A DNA stretch of 64,000 nucleotides from Lithospermum erythrorhizon (Eukaryota; Streptophyta; Magnoliopsida; Boraginales; Boraginaceae), in NCBI GenBank assembly GCA_019722365.1, contig JADFUC010000293.1, forward strand, positions 1 through 64,000, written 5' to 3'. Positions 12,014 through 22,977 of the stretch are shown here, one piece after another. The notes beneath the pieces were generated by a model. That model was not told the origin of the DNA. It made no database searches and saw nothing but the letters and a program-made list of their open reading frames with translations. Every line of letters begins with the position of its first letter. Within the stretch, counting starts at the first letter, position 1. The position numbers and the translations under genes are program-made.

Positions 12014-14670
12014 TCTAATAACCCATTCGTTGAAAAAAAATTAAAATTTTCGGCCGGTGATTGGGACCTTAAAGCGATAGTATAAATAATTTGATAATAT
12101 TATTTTGCTTGTGATTATTTGGGCGAATTACATTTTATAATTTAGTAGTTTTCCATGAAAATGTTATCTTTGGAATTGGGTTGAATTGAGATTTAAATCG
12201 ATAAGCGGAGAAATTAACGAAACGAACTGGGACTCAGTGCTTTTAAATATCTATCGACTATCTTCGTTATCGCTGACCATTCATTCTTCTTCTTCTTTAA
12301 CGTCGGCGAGTTTAACACCGCCACGTAAGATTTTTTCTTCCGTTTCTCTGCTTGATTGTCGCTCCAAACTTCAGATGCGTTTGTAGAATATAATGAGTTC
12401 TCCCAATCCTTACTGCTTGAGGTTAAGGTATGAAAGTTCAATCTTTGAGATATTTCTTGGGTTTTGGAAGCCATGATTGACTTTTAGTTCACTTTTCCAT
12501 AATTCAATTTATGATGAATCTTAGTTGGTTATGGGTTTATGATGTACATAAGTGATGAATTCGTGATTTAGTCGTTTGAGGATATTGTGGTGGATTGACT
12601 TTCTAGGTTTGGTTGACTTTGGGGTGATATTTTTATAAGACTTTAAATGTGTGGGGGTTTAATTGGGACCTTATTGTAGTTGTTGTGATGTTAAATTAGT
12701 TAAAAATTGATTAAAGGAATAAGGTTGAAAAAGTGTTAATTTAGGAGTTGAGTTGTAATTGATATTTTTGGAGTATAGGTTATTAATTAGGGACACAATG
12801 ATTAACTAAGGGCCCAAACTTTTATAAGTTGAGTGTAATGATAAAGTAATAAGATGGAATTTTAGCGGAGATCGATTTGGTTGTGTCGATGGGATTATAA
12901 TTCGATAGTTTACCGTCGTATTGGGCCGTTTAGAAATCATTCCGATTAGAGTTGGTAATGTTTATTAGAGCGTAATTCTTGGTATTAGTTCCACAGTATA
13001 CTTTATGGGTGTTAGACCTTGACACATGAGGAAGGGAGACACGTTCCGTTATATAGCGTTCTTCATTGAGGACTTTCGATATAGTAGGGTGATGCTCTAC
13101 ATTCCAGGTGTTACACTTACTTACTTTAAATTAATAATAAGACATGTTATTGTGAGTACGATTATGTGAGAGAATGATGTACATGTCATTGTGTTATGAT
13201 TCACGTGAGAATGAAATATACATGTAATTGTTGTATGATTATGTGATTCATTTGTGTGAGCCATGATATGATTATGTGATTATATTACGTGGCGTTGAAG
13301 ATTTAACGAGGTAAGTAATAAAGAAGCAGAACTCCCAACTCATTACTTGATTTAGCCATGGTCTTGTCGGCGGTGTGTTTGAATTCTGATTGTGAGATGT
13401 TTTAGGCTGTGCTTGGATATTGGTTGGGGTAAGTAGATGGTTATTGAGGAAGGTGATGGTTAGCGTTGTGTATGTCTTGAGGTGACTTGAGTATTAGGAT
13501 ATGACCTAAATTGGGATGGTTATGGGTTAGGTGGCTCTTTTAGAGCGTTGTTTATCGGCTATAAATGGGTATAAGGCATTGTTTATCGACTTTATACGTC
13601 GGTATAAGAGCGTTGTGTATCGACTTTATACGTCGTTATAAGGCGTTGTATCGGCTTTATCGTCGGTTTAGGCATTGTATTATCGACTTTTATCACCGTT
13701 GGTATAAAGGTGTTCTTGCTCAGAACTTTTATACTTAGGTATAAGGCGTTGGTTATCGACTTTGTACTTCGGTATAAGAGCGTTGGTTATCAGAACTTAT
13801 ACTTGATTATAAGGCGTTGGTTATCGACGCATACTTCGGTACATAAGAGCGTTGTGGGTCACGACGGGTTGAGCTTATGTGCATCGAGGATTGAATACGG
13901 ATGGTATCCCCAGTTGATGAGTGATTGATGGTAGAGTATAGTTTTGTTGGAACCATTTTTAATTTCATGTGGTTTGGGGTGATTTTTTTCGGTGAGTTGT
14001 ATTCGTGTGGAATACTGTATTCTATGTTATGTCATGTGATGTATGAGAATTTTTTCTTTGTAAGTATAAATGTAACTTTGTTAGGTAGTCCAGTTATATA
14101 TCTATGTATGTATCTTGTGTTGTTTCCTATGTTAATTTGATGTCGTGGCGTATGGTTTAAGTTTCCACCCATTGTTAAGTTTCACTAAGCTTTCACGGGT
14201 TACACCACTATTTTAGGCATTTCATTTGTGTGCCGGGTTGACGAACTAGTTGAACGGAGGCGTTGGAAGTTTCAAGTGGCTAGGTGAGCATCAGATTGTG
14301 GAGGATACTTTCAGCGATCTGATTTTGATGTGTTGTCATTGTTTTTGATTGTTGTACTTTATTTGAACTTTAATAATAGAAGCGGTTGTCATTTTATTCC
14401 AAAGTGCAGTGCCTCTCTTTGTAGCCTTCTTGGCGACTACTATTTATTTAGGATATGTTGCTTAAAGAAATATATATGGAGTTGGTTGGTTAGATATCAC
14501 ACGATGGATTGTAAATTTTTAGGCGCATGATTATTTTTGGAAATATTATATGTAATCAATTTTGAAGAGAAGCAAGTAGTTTTAAGCGAGTAAATCCATT
14601 CGCTTTGGTGATTACGGTATTCAGTTCTCAATGACTACTTCAGATCCGACTTGAGATTGGGTCGTTCTGA
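12014..14670 (+). mobile_element. Solo Ty3/gypsy LTR B (short class, ~2.66 kb)
   Basis: It starts TCTAATAACCC (family start TGTAATAACCC) and ends GGGTCGTTCTGA (family end like GGGTCGTTACA). CTCTT lies immediately before (12,009-12,013) and after (14,671-14,675), a perfect 5-bp target-site duplication. No internal region, polypurine tract or primer site adjoins it, so it is a solo LTR left by recombination between two LTRs. It aligns throughout with the LTRs of element D and with inverted LTR G. Confidence 0.88.
13545..13860 (+). repeat. Imperfect tandem array in LTR B
   Basis: About ten copies of a ~28-34 bp unit with core TATAAGGCGTTG...TATCGACTTTATAC. It corresponds in position to the hairpin arrays of the other LTRs but has a different unit, the same as in LTR C. 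Confidence 0.7.
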
Positions 14671-14699
14671 CTCTTGACTTGAATTCACTAGCATGAAGT

Positions 14700-14980
14700 C
14701 ACATTTATTTGGGTGTCTTTTGGGTATTAAAGGCTAATTGAGGTGTATTTGGTGGATACGCCCAAATATAGGATCTATGGTATTATATTTATAGATGAGT
14801 TTACAACGAACTCTTTCAAAGATAAACATTGCAAATAGAATTGAGGAAGTAGAAGCTATTTAGTATGTCTAAGCTAACAAACTAAGCCTATACAATCGAT
14901 ATGCTACAAAGCAGGGAGATAACATTTGACTATTATTTACAACATTTGAGTGAGTTTGGCGCCGTATGTGTAGTCTAACG
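14700..14980 (-). mobile_element. Short copia-type 3' LTR, left end uncertain
   Basis: On the minus strand the sequence after the purine tract begins (C)GTTAGACTACA, compatible with a TGTTAGA copia LTR start. A TATA-like motif (CTATAAATATAA) lies at 14,795-14,784 on the minus strand. The element's left limit is not clear, partly because it adjoins solo LTR B. Confidence 0.45.
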
Positions 14981-14993
14981 TTCCCCCTCGAGC
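14981..14993 (-). other. Polypurine tract of the copia fragment
   Basis: The minus strand reads CTCGAGGGGGAAC directly before the putative LTR start, in the right place downstream of the RNase H remnant. Confidence 0.55.
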
Positions 14994-15685
14994 TCGGCAC
15001 AGTTGTCTAAGGTTGAGATTGAATCTAACGGGGCTGGAAACGTGCGTTAGATAATGACTTGGTTAACAAATGCGCGGTAGAAAGTGTGTAGAAATATGTT
15101 TAACACATAAATCTCCCAACGCAACCTTTTTACGAACTAAGTGATAATCAATATGGATATGCTTTGATCGAGAATGAAAACAGTGTTATAGCAGTACATA
15201 ACACTTATATTGTCCTTGATAGGCCACGGATATTAAACTCGTTGAAGGCAGCCACGATTTCTTTACTTCTTGGAGGTCGAGATGATATTAGAAACCCAAA
15301 TAAGTAAAACTTTTGTGGTAGAACATCTAATGAATGACCTTTTACTTGATCAAAATTATTTATATCTTGTTAACGAATAGGGAAGAGACCTTATGACATT
15401 AAACAAAAGCATTAATTGTGCGATAGATATCGAGAATCCTTTTTGCCAATAGATGAACCTCCTTAGGTTGGTACCTGAATTGAGGCCAAGGTAGCTGCAA
15501 AGTGATATGCGGGCGTGTGAAGGAGGAGTCTTTGCGTAAGCTCGCAAAGAGTTGTCTATATAATGTAGGATCGGGGAGAGAAGATGAGATGAATCATGCA
15601 AATCATGTTTTAACACATGAAGGTGTCTTCACTGCCTTCAATTGTAGACAATCATGTTTCTTTAAGAGCTCTTCTATGTACTTGG
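14994..15685 (-). pseudogene. Ty1/copia reverse transcriptase/RNase H remnant
   Basis: Minus-strand frames show the C-terminal end of a copia polyprotein. At 15,680-15,640 it reads KYIEELLKKHD, like the end of the RT domain. At about 15,135-15,080 it reads RKKVALGDLCVKHIST, followed by LLTKSLSNARF, the usual RNase H tail before the polypurine tract. Frameshifts separate these pieces. The pol remnant is cut at 15,685/15,686 by a copia LTR of another family, and I do not find its continuation right of that LTR. It belongs to a different copia lineage from the element at 5-10.5 kb. Confidence 0.65.
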
Positions 15686-16684
15686 TGTTGGAAATCAATG
15701 AAAATTGATTCCCTTTTATTATGTCCGTTAAACGATTGTGTATAAATTCATTTACGGGTTGGTTAAATGGCGTTCTTGGAACTTAAAGTTCACCTTGTCA
15801 ATTGTATATTACTAGTGTAGGTTCTCATGATAATTTAAGGGGTTATGGTGATTGCTAAATCTTCATTAATCGTTATAATAATAGTAATTGGTGATTATTA
15901 TTGTGCTTACAACTTACTAATATACGATCCTAGAAAGTCACACACATACGGTGATATTCCGGGTATATTTCATGCATGAAATTAAACAAGAATTGTAAAT
16001 TGAGAGATGTCTCTCCAAAATATATATATTTGTCAAATATATATTGATGAAAATCAATTAGTTAAACTTGCAAGTTTAATCATTCAGCGATGAAAATTGA
16101 TGAATAAACATTAAGTTATTTTGATAGTAACTTCGTTAATATTTTAAGTGACTTGTTAAGTTAATTAAAATAGAACAACTCACTAGTGACTCATTATTTG
16201 ATTAGAAACATTTTAACGATCTAATTAAATTAACGAGTTAAGCGATTTCTTAAGCACCAACATATCAAATTAAAATTAGCAAATGGTATATAAAAGAAAG
16301 AGACAAGGTTTCATTTCATGAAATCAAAACCCTTCCCTCCTCCTCTTGAGCCTGCGTCCCACTCTATTTGGAAGAGTTTTTTCTCTTCCATTTGTTCTCA
16401 AAAAACTCTAAGCAGGAGTTGAGTCTTGGGTTGATTCCCTGCGGGTGTGTACAATCAGGGACATCTTTGGTGTTGGTCAAGCGTTAGGTGTTTTACCAGG
16501 GAGGATTACGTGAGGCTTGGCTATTGAGGGGTGATTCGTTTGTCTTCCACATTTGTAATGTCTGGAGCTACCATATTCATGTACATATTATGTGTTTTTA
16601 GATTAATTTATGTCATTTTTGAGGATCGGGATGTATGTAGATTTGGTGTTTAATCACAAATGAAATTCATACTAGATTCTAACA
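15686..16684 (+). mobile_element. Copia-family LTR (same family as element E)
   Basis: It starts TGTTGGAAATCAATG and ends TACTAGATTCTAACA, matching both ends of E's LTRs, and aligns internally with them. The 5 bp on either side (CTTGG and ATAAA) do not match, and no primer site or purine tract adjoins it. It is therefore a rearranged or partly deleted insertion rather than a clean solo LTR. It interrupts the copia RNase H remnant on its left. Confidence 0.75.
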
Positions 16685-16916
16685 ATAAAATCTCGAGTTT
16701 ATAAACATTTAGATTTTCAAAACATTATCTTTGAAACCAAATATTCTTAAAAACATTGAAGCAGTTAAGTTCTTTTTGTCAAAAATAATTTGAAGAAATA
16801 TCTCCCCAAACAGAACTTCAATCAAGATCAAGTAAGGAAAGTAGAGTAGATTCAGAGCCATAACTTTTACTAGTCTTCGACTGATTCCAGAAACAATCTC
16901 TTACGATCTTGATTCT
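16685..16916. other. Unassigned flank
   Basis: AT-rich sequence with no recognisable coding or repeat signature. Confidence 0.4.
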
Positions 16917-17381
16917 TCATGCTTCTTGTTCTTGAGTCTTTTCATGACGGTAGATGAATGTCTTCTTAACCCAAGTAAAATTATTCTTCACTTTGAAGCT
17001 CTGTATGGTTAGTTCTTCTGCTCTATTACCATACTTATCTTTTTGGCATTGCATTACGCCAGCTCCGCAATTCTTCATTATGCTTGTTACTTGATGTTGT
17101 GCTTGTTTGATATCAATATCAATTTTGCGTTTGACAAGCTTTTCAACATACTTATGAAATAAATCAATGTTTAGGTCATTATTAAAGCAGGTATGCGGAC
17201 ACGTAGTCAACAACATGCACACAGCCAAAATCACAACTTCGAAACAAAAGATCAAACAACGAACAATAAATATAAAATAACTTAGAAGCAAAACAACTAC
17301 TAAATTTAAATAGTCCACAGTTTCCCCGGCAATGCGCTTGAAATTGATAGACAAATTATATTCCTCGCAAAACTTACCCAA
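16917..17381 (-). CDS. Uncertain ORF, C-terminus faintly RNase T2-like
   Basis: An open frame of up to 154 codons. The first ~60 residues include a hydrophobic run and may be intron or random sequence. The last ~90 residues look more protein-like: NDLNIDLFHKYVEKLVKR, then MQCQKDKYGNRAEELTIQ. The pattern QC-x-KDKYGN-x-x-x-x-L-x-I resembles the C-terminal part of plant RNase T2/S-like RNases. The catalytic blocks of that family (HGLW, KHGTC) are not visible nearby, and no clean splice structure was found. It may be a decayed gene fragment or a chance ORF. Confidence 0.25.
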   Translation of the reverse strand: MGKFCEEYNLSINFKRIAGETVDYLNLVVVLLLSYFIFIVRCLIFCFEVVILAVCMLLTTCPHTCFNNDLNIDLFHKYVEKLVKRKIDIDIKQAQHQVTSIMKNCGAGVMQCQKDKYGNRAEELTIQSFKVKNNFTWVKKTFIYRHEKTQEQEA

Positions 17382-20300
17382 TTAGGTAATAGTAGTAGAG
17401 TGCTAGTAGAATTCGAATCCTTTGAGAACTTGTTTGCCAAATTACTTGTAATTGTAAATGGCTTAAATATTAAATTGATTGTAATAGTAATTAAGCTTAA
17501 AGCTAACAATACAATTAAAGGGATAAACATGAATAAAGGATTACCCGAGTATCGCTTGACAACGGTATTATTCTGCCCGAATAATAGATTTATCGGCACT
17601 AGAGTCGATTTCGTTAGTTCGGTATACCCGTTGATTCGGCGGGTTCACAGTGTTCCTAGTTTAATTAATCTCCTATAAAACACAGAGCGCAGAAATCTAT
17701 TAGAATCGATTCATGTGTTGCTGCTTCCGAATAACAACCCACTAATTAACTAATCAGTGATACATTATATGCGCCTTCGGACCGAGGGTTACATAATACT
17801 CGAGGATTCTCATATAAATAAATTGGCAATTCACAAAACAATAAAATCAAATTAAGTTCAATGAAATTAATACTAGTGCATTTATAATAACTCCCAAAAC
17901 CCGGATAGAAAAAATACACTTGTCAATTGCATCCCAAAACCACAGTAATAATAAATTTTACTACTCATAAAATAAATAACGGGAGACTAGTATTCTTGAA
18001 CTGCGTAAATCAACTAGAGTATAAATAAGAGACTAAATACTATTAATTGAATTCAAGCTTGATAGAAATAAAAGATAATAGTAGCTGCCCAAAGTGAAAC
18101 AAGAATATGGTGTTGAAAGAAAATAATAATTAGGTTCGTCTCTGCCAAAGTGAAACAAGAATATGTTGTCGCTGTCTCGCGTGAAGAAAATAATAATTAG
18201 GTTTGTATTTTATTCTCTGACAGACTTTTGTATAGATCGGAACCTCTTTTCTAGGTTCTCGTCAATTTTGTCACTTTTCAGGAAAATTACATGACTAGGC
18301 CCATAAATTCTTTTTAAGCCTTATCATGTCTAAATTAGCATCTTTCAAAATAACTAACAAAACACCGTAATCACATAATATATAATATTTGTCAATTAAG
18401 CAACCACAACAACCAAACTATAGGTAATATAGTATCCAAAATCATCTAAATTGAAAACAAATGTCTGGTCATGTGCCTCATGATAGTACGTCTCGGGTCC
18501 GTGGCTCACAATCCTGTTCTCCGAACGCGACGCAATCCTATCGTCTAAAGGACCAGAAATGACATACGTTTGTGCGCCGTCCACTGCCCGTAAGTGACTT
18601 CTTCCTGTTATTAATCGATTATCCTATAAATGTGGCCTGATTGATGCTATATTTATTGTTAGTTATACCAGCATTTCTATGAACTTGATGATACATATTC
18701 GAAAGTGATATGGAGAATATATAGGTTTGAGGTTACGTTATTGTCCGATTGGTCGATATGAAGGTTAAATGGAAATCATACGGTGATAGAGTAAAATTAT
18801 TGTCGCTTTAGGATCGGACCTCTTTTAATATACCTCCGAATTTGTAATGAATCTTCCATATGTCAGATGGGAATTACTTCCTTATTTAAACAACTTTATT
18901 CTACCACCCATACTCTAAGTGTGCTATTCTTCAATCAACAAACTATCTGGTAATCTTTTACCCTGAAATTTACTCTATTTTTTATACTTAGGTACTCTTC
19001 GATCGTACCAGGTTAGTGTAAATCCTCATGCATCGATAAGCCCTCTTGGTGGCTGTACAGGCTGAGTTATATTGTGTTATTATGTTTACCTTAATTAATA
19101 TGTATAAAACTTGGTAACCAATATGGAATGTGTGTTGAACGGTGTGATGGCCAACGGTGTTCCTTGGTAGTCCTCGAGACGGGCGCCTTGGCTACATGGA
19201 CACGATGACCCTTGTTCGAGACGTTGTTCGTCCGGACGTATCGTTCACGACGGCGAAATGGTGGACTCTGCTCAGGACATCCAACCAAGCTCATATGCTA
19301 CTTGATCCTTAGTGTCTGTCAAACTCTATGTATTCATGTTTGCATTTAAATTAATTTTTTATTTTTATTAATTTTCAAATATTCGTCTTTCCGAATATAA
19401 AAGATAGTTATTATCAGTGTTTAATCTTGATTATATATGGTAATAGAAGTTCAATTTATTCTCTATTAGTCGAGAATTCATAAGCTATTCTGAATTTGGT
19501 TATTTTATATATTTGTATTAATGATTGGAAATTCATTTATAAATATTTATAATTGACTAAATAAATACATAGTTGAATTGTATAAATTTGAGATAATTTT
19601 GTATACACGAGAATATGGAAGTTTCCTGATTGATCTTGATAATAAAAAATTATAAATTCTTACAAATATCTCCTACAAATTCAGGAGATTATGTGCTTTT
19701 TTAATTAATGTCATAATTTGATGTGAATTGTAAATTTTCAATTACCCTTACTCATGTCTGATATATGTTATATAGAAGGATATTTTAGACATTAAGCATA
19801 TTTTCTAGCTGCCTACCTATATTAACTCATGATTATGGTAACTTATAAACTTAGCCTATATGTTTCATTTCTCAAATAAATATGCCATTTTCTTAATATC
19901 CAACTATAAATGCAAAGCTCAAAGTGAAAAACATCTAAGCTTAAAATTACTGCAAATGCGAATCATTTTCTACCAAATGCCTTCATCAAAATAATCACGT
20001 TGTCACATTAATTTCAGCTCTTTAAAATTACTCGATTTTAAGGACATTAATGGATCCAATTTCCCAATGATGTAGTCGCATTACCTGGACATGCCCAAAA
20101 TACTAAAGTCCATTATTTCATTCCAAGCTGGATTAAATGTTAACAGAACCCAATAAAGGCATGAGATAATTTGTTCCATCATATGTCCCAATTAGATGTG
20201 AAGTAAGGAACTCTGGCTCACTGGTCATGTCCGGGAGCTCAAGCAAATCAAGCTCCGCCCGACCAAGCGTCACCCTACTAGGCCCACGAACGGCTCCTTA

Positions 20301-22632
20301 TCCGTTAAGAAGTCGTGGGACGGACGAGCCAAAAGGATCGGTTAAGTCCGCGCCTCCGATTCGAGGTTTCTTTATAACGGTATTGCAGGAGAACGGTACC
20401 ACGCCTATCCCCCGAAATATTGCACATACTTGGGGATGTCAAAGTGGCATCGCTCCACCTTAAACGACCGCTCCACCTTTTAAACAAGCACTAATGCTTG
20501 TTGTAGAAAATCAGAGAAACACGTAGAATGCAAATAGTCAAGCACATGTGTTTTTCCTAACACATTCACACAACAAGTCGAATAACACTCAAACACACAA
20601 CTTAAACTAACACTAAAACCCCGGCGAAAAACATTCACAACATGCAACAAACTAATCGAAAGCAAGATTCATATTAAAAACGCACGACAAACATGGGCTT
20701 AAAAACATAACACTAAGAATATAAACATTGTCCAAACGTGTATGACAAAGCCTAAGCTTAAAACCAACAAGTAGAAATATAACATGAAAAGTAAATCGCT
20801 CAAACATCAAAGCACTCAACATTCTCCTCATCACCAACATTCTCCTTATTTCTATGATAGAAATGTGTTCTTACGATATGAGGATAGTTAACCTTCTCCC
20901 TCATTCATGAGCCCAAATAGCCAACATTTGAATCAAGGCTAGGTTCTCAAGGGGGCTCGACTAGTCGTTTGGAATTAAAATTCCTGAACCACTCACACAA
21001 ATTTTCCCGCCCCATCTAAATTAGAAATATAAACCAATTTGGGATCAAGGATCTATGATTATCGCTAGAACCTTAGTACAATCTACTGGCCACGATGTGC
21101 CACCCGCACACACCACCCCTTGTCGATAATCTCAACACAACTTTTACGCCCTCATGTCTAGTCATACTAATAAGGTTGTCAAATTATTACATGTAAAGGA
21201 ACATAATATCTATCAACCGCACATGCTTCATGTACCTTTGAAATTTCTTCCTTATACATATATACGCATCGAACTAAGAGATCGTGAAGCTCCAGTTCCA
21301 TCTCTTAAACTTCTTTTACGTAAGCCTCAACAATTTTTTTATATTCATCTTTTTCTTACCCCGCCATCAACAACTAAATTAGCAAAATTTCTCCGAATTG
21401 TTAAAATAATCTCATCCCAAAAAACTTTGATTCTATCTTTAGCAACTAATCAAGGACGGATATAAACATCTAACATAAAAAAAGTACACTAAAATCCGGC
21501 TTTAGACTGGCATCTTTTAGTTTTTAATTGAAATTATTAGCGACGATTATCAAGCCGAAATTGAAGCAATCTTATTCAAACATTTATAATCTTCGCCATT
21601 ACACGAGTATTCCTTCCGAAATTTGAATGTTGTTATGTTTAGCAATCGATCTAAAGTATACAATTTCTCCTCAGCACTCCATTCTTTATCAATCCAATGA
21701 CATGTTACAATACATTATAATGTAAAATCATCAAAGACACTAATATTACTAATAAACACATTTTATAAGCCGAAGTTTCTAAAAGAGTTCGTACCTGTAA
21801 GAGCTCTTCATTTTCAAAATATTTAAAAGTATAGGTTCGCAGTGAGTAATGGGGATACGCTTTTAGGCTCGAATTAAGAGAATTTTGAATCCATTTAGTG
21901 ATACGCCATTCATCACAAAGTTGATTAAAAAGACAAAGAACTACCGATTACAAATTTCATATTTTCCATCCTATAACCCACCATTAAAAGAACGCCGTTT
22001 GCCGTGATTAATTGCTCATGTACCACCCACCCCCTCTCCCACACCACCATTATCGCACTTTTATGACCTAATAAGTGTCTAGCATGACCGGTTCCTCCTT
22101 TTACCCCTACCCGCTTTTCCATGATAAAATTTTCCTACAAGTTAAACAAGTTGTTTTTTGATTTACACGCCGGCCTCAAATGCTACAAATCTATGAAGTT
22201 TTTTTTTCCTTTCTATTAGTATTTCCAGAAGACTAGATCGGTAGGCTATCAACAGTACCATCATATGGTTCCTCTAAATTAACATAATCATTGACATACC
22301 AAAGACTAGCAACCTACTTTGAAATATTTTTACCAAGTACTATGTTTCGCGATGCTATTAATTTAGAAGAACAAACATCACAAATCTCTAAAAAACTGAT
22401 AGGTAATACCGAACCGAGATTGAAAGTAAGGGTAAGATTGTAGATTGCAACGAACAAGTCCATGACTTGAGAAAGAATCCTTAGACGTCGATTGAATCCT
22501 TAGACTTCAATAAAATTCTTAGATTTCAATAAAGTAATGAGTATTGTAATTGATTAGAAAGTGATTGTTATTGATTTGAGATTGCTTACAAATGATTTTG
22601 AATTCTAAGAAACGACGGAAGGCAAGCTTCCC
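17382..22632. other. Long gene-poor stretch without a supported gene
   Basis: Several open frames of 60-100 codons occur on both strands (for example 18,396-18,584 minus, 20,227-20,463 plus, 21,154-21,465 plus). None shows a family motif, a plausible splice structure or a consistent neighbour. 17,500-18,300 looks like retroelement spacer, and 20,230-20,480 is relatively G/C-rich. I recognise no LTR ends, TIRs or RNA genes here apart from the duplication listed separately. Confidence 0.4.
18085..18203 (+). repeat. Direct duplication of ~55-65 bp
   Basis: Two adjacent copies share CAAAGTGAAACAAGAATATG and GAAAATAATAATTAGGTT. The second carries about ten extra bases in the middle. It looks like a local tandem duplication. 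Confidence 0.65.
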
Positions 22633-22640
22633 CTTTTATA
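22633..22640 (-). promoter_or_regulatory. TATA-like box on the minus strand
   Basis: TATAAAAG on the minus strand, followed downstream (leftwards) by a G-poor leader-like sequence. It faces away from the plus-strand TATA box at 22,968, so the two look like divergent promoters. No matching gene is identified, and an LTR promoter is an alternative. Confidence 0.3.
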
Positions 22641-22967
22641 GAGCTTCCTCCACGATATGGTACCATTTGGATCAAGGAAGAAATAAAGGAAAGATCACTT
22701 AGAATCACATTGGGCAGGGGTCTAACGTGGTACCGCTTTGGATTCAATGGTACCATGTTTATACAAAAAATAATAGCTAATAAGTAAATGTTGGGGACTG
22801 GGAAACGACGTGGTGATCATATAAAGTAGCCATAATTCATAAAAACTATTACCACGCTTATGACAAACTAGCTGCTAAATATACGCTGTAAAATGAACGT
22901 GGTACCGCTTAGTGGGGAACGGGTACCGCTTATAGCGTAAAAAGTAGCAGAAAGCTTTTTTCTTGAT

Positions 22968-22977
22968 CTATAAATAG
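22968..22977 (+). promoter_or_regulatory. TATA-like box on the plus strand
   Basis: CTATAAATAG lies about 90 bp upstream of an ATG (23,061) after a CA-rich leader-like stretch, the usual look of a plant core promoter. The frame from that ATG closes after 18 codons. An AATAAA motif occurs near 23,435. Confidence 0.35.

Noticed and set aside
20227..20463. 78-codon plus-strand frame, Ser/Pro-rich start
   Set aside because: No recognised family; G/C-rich local composition explains the open frame and no exon structure is visible.
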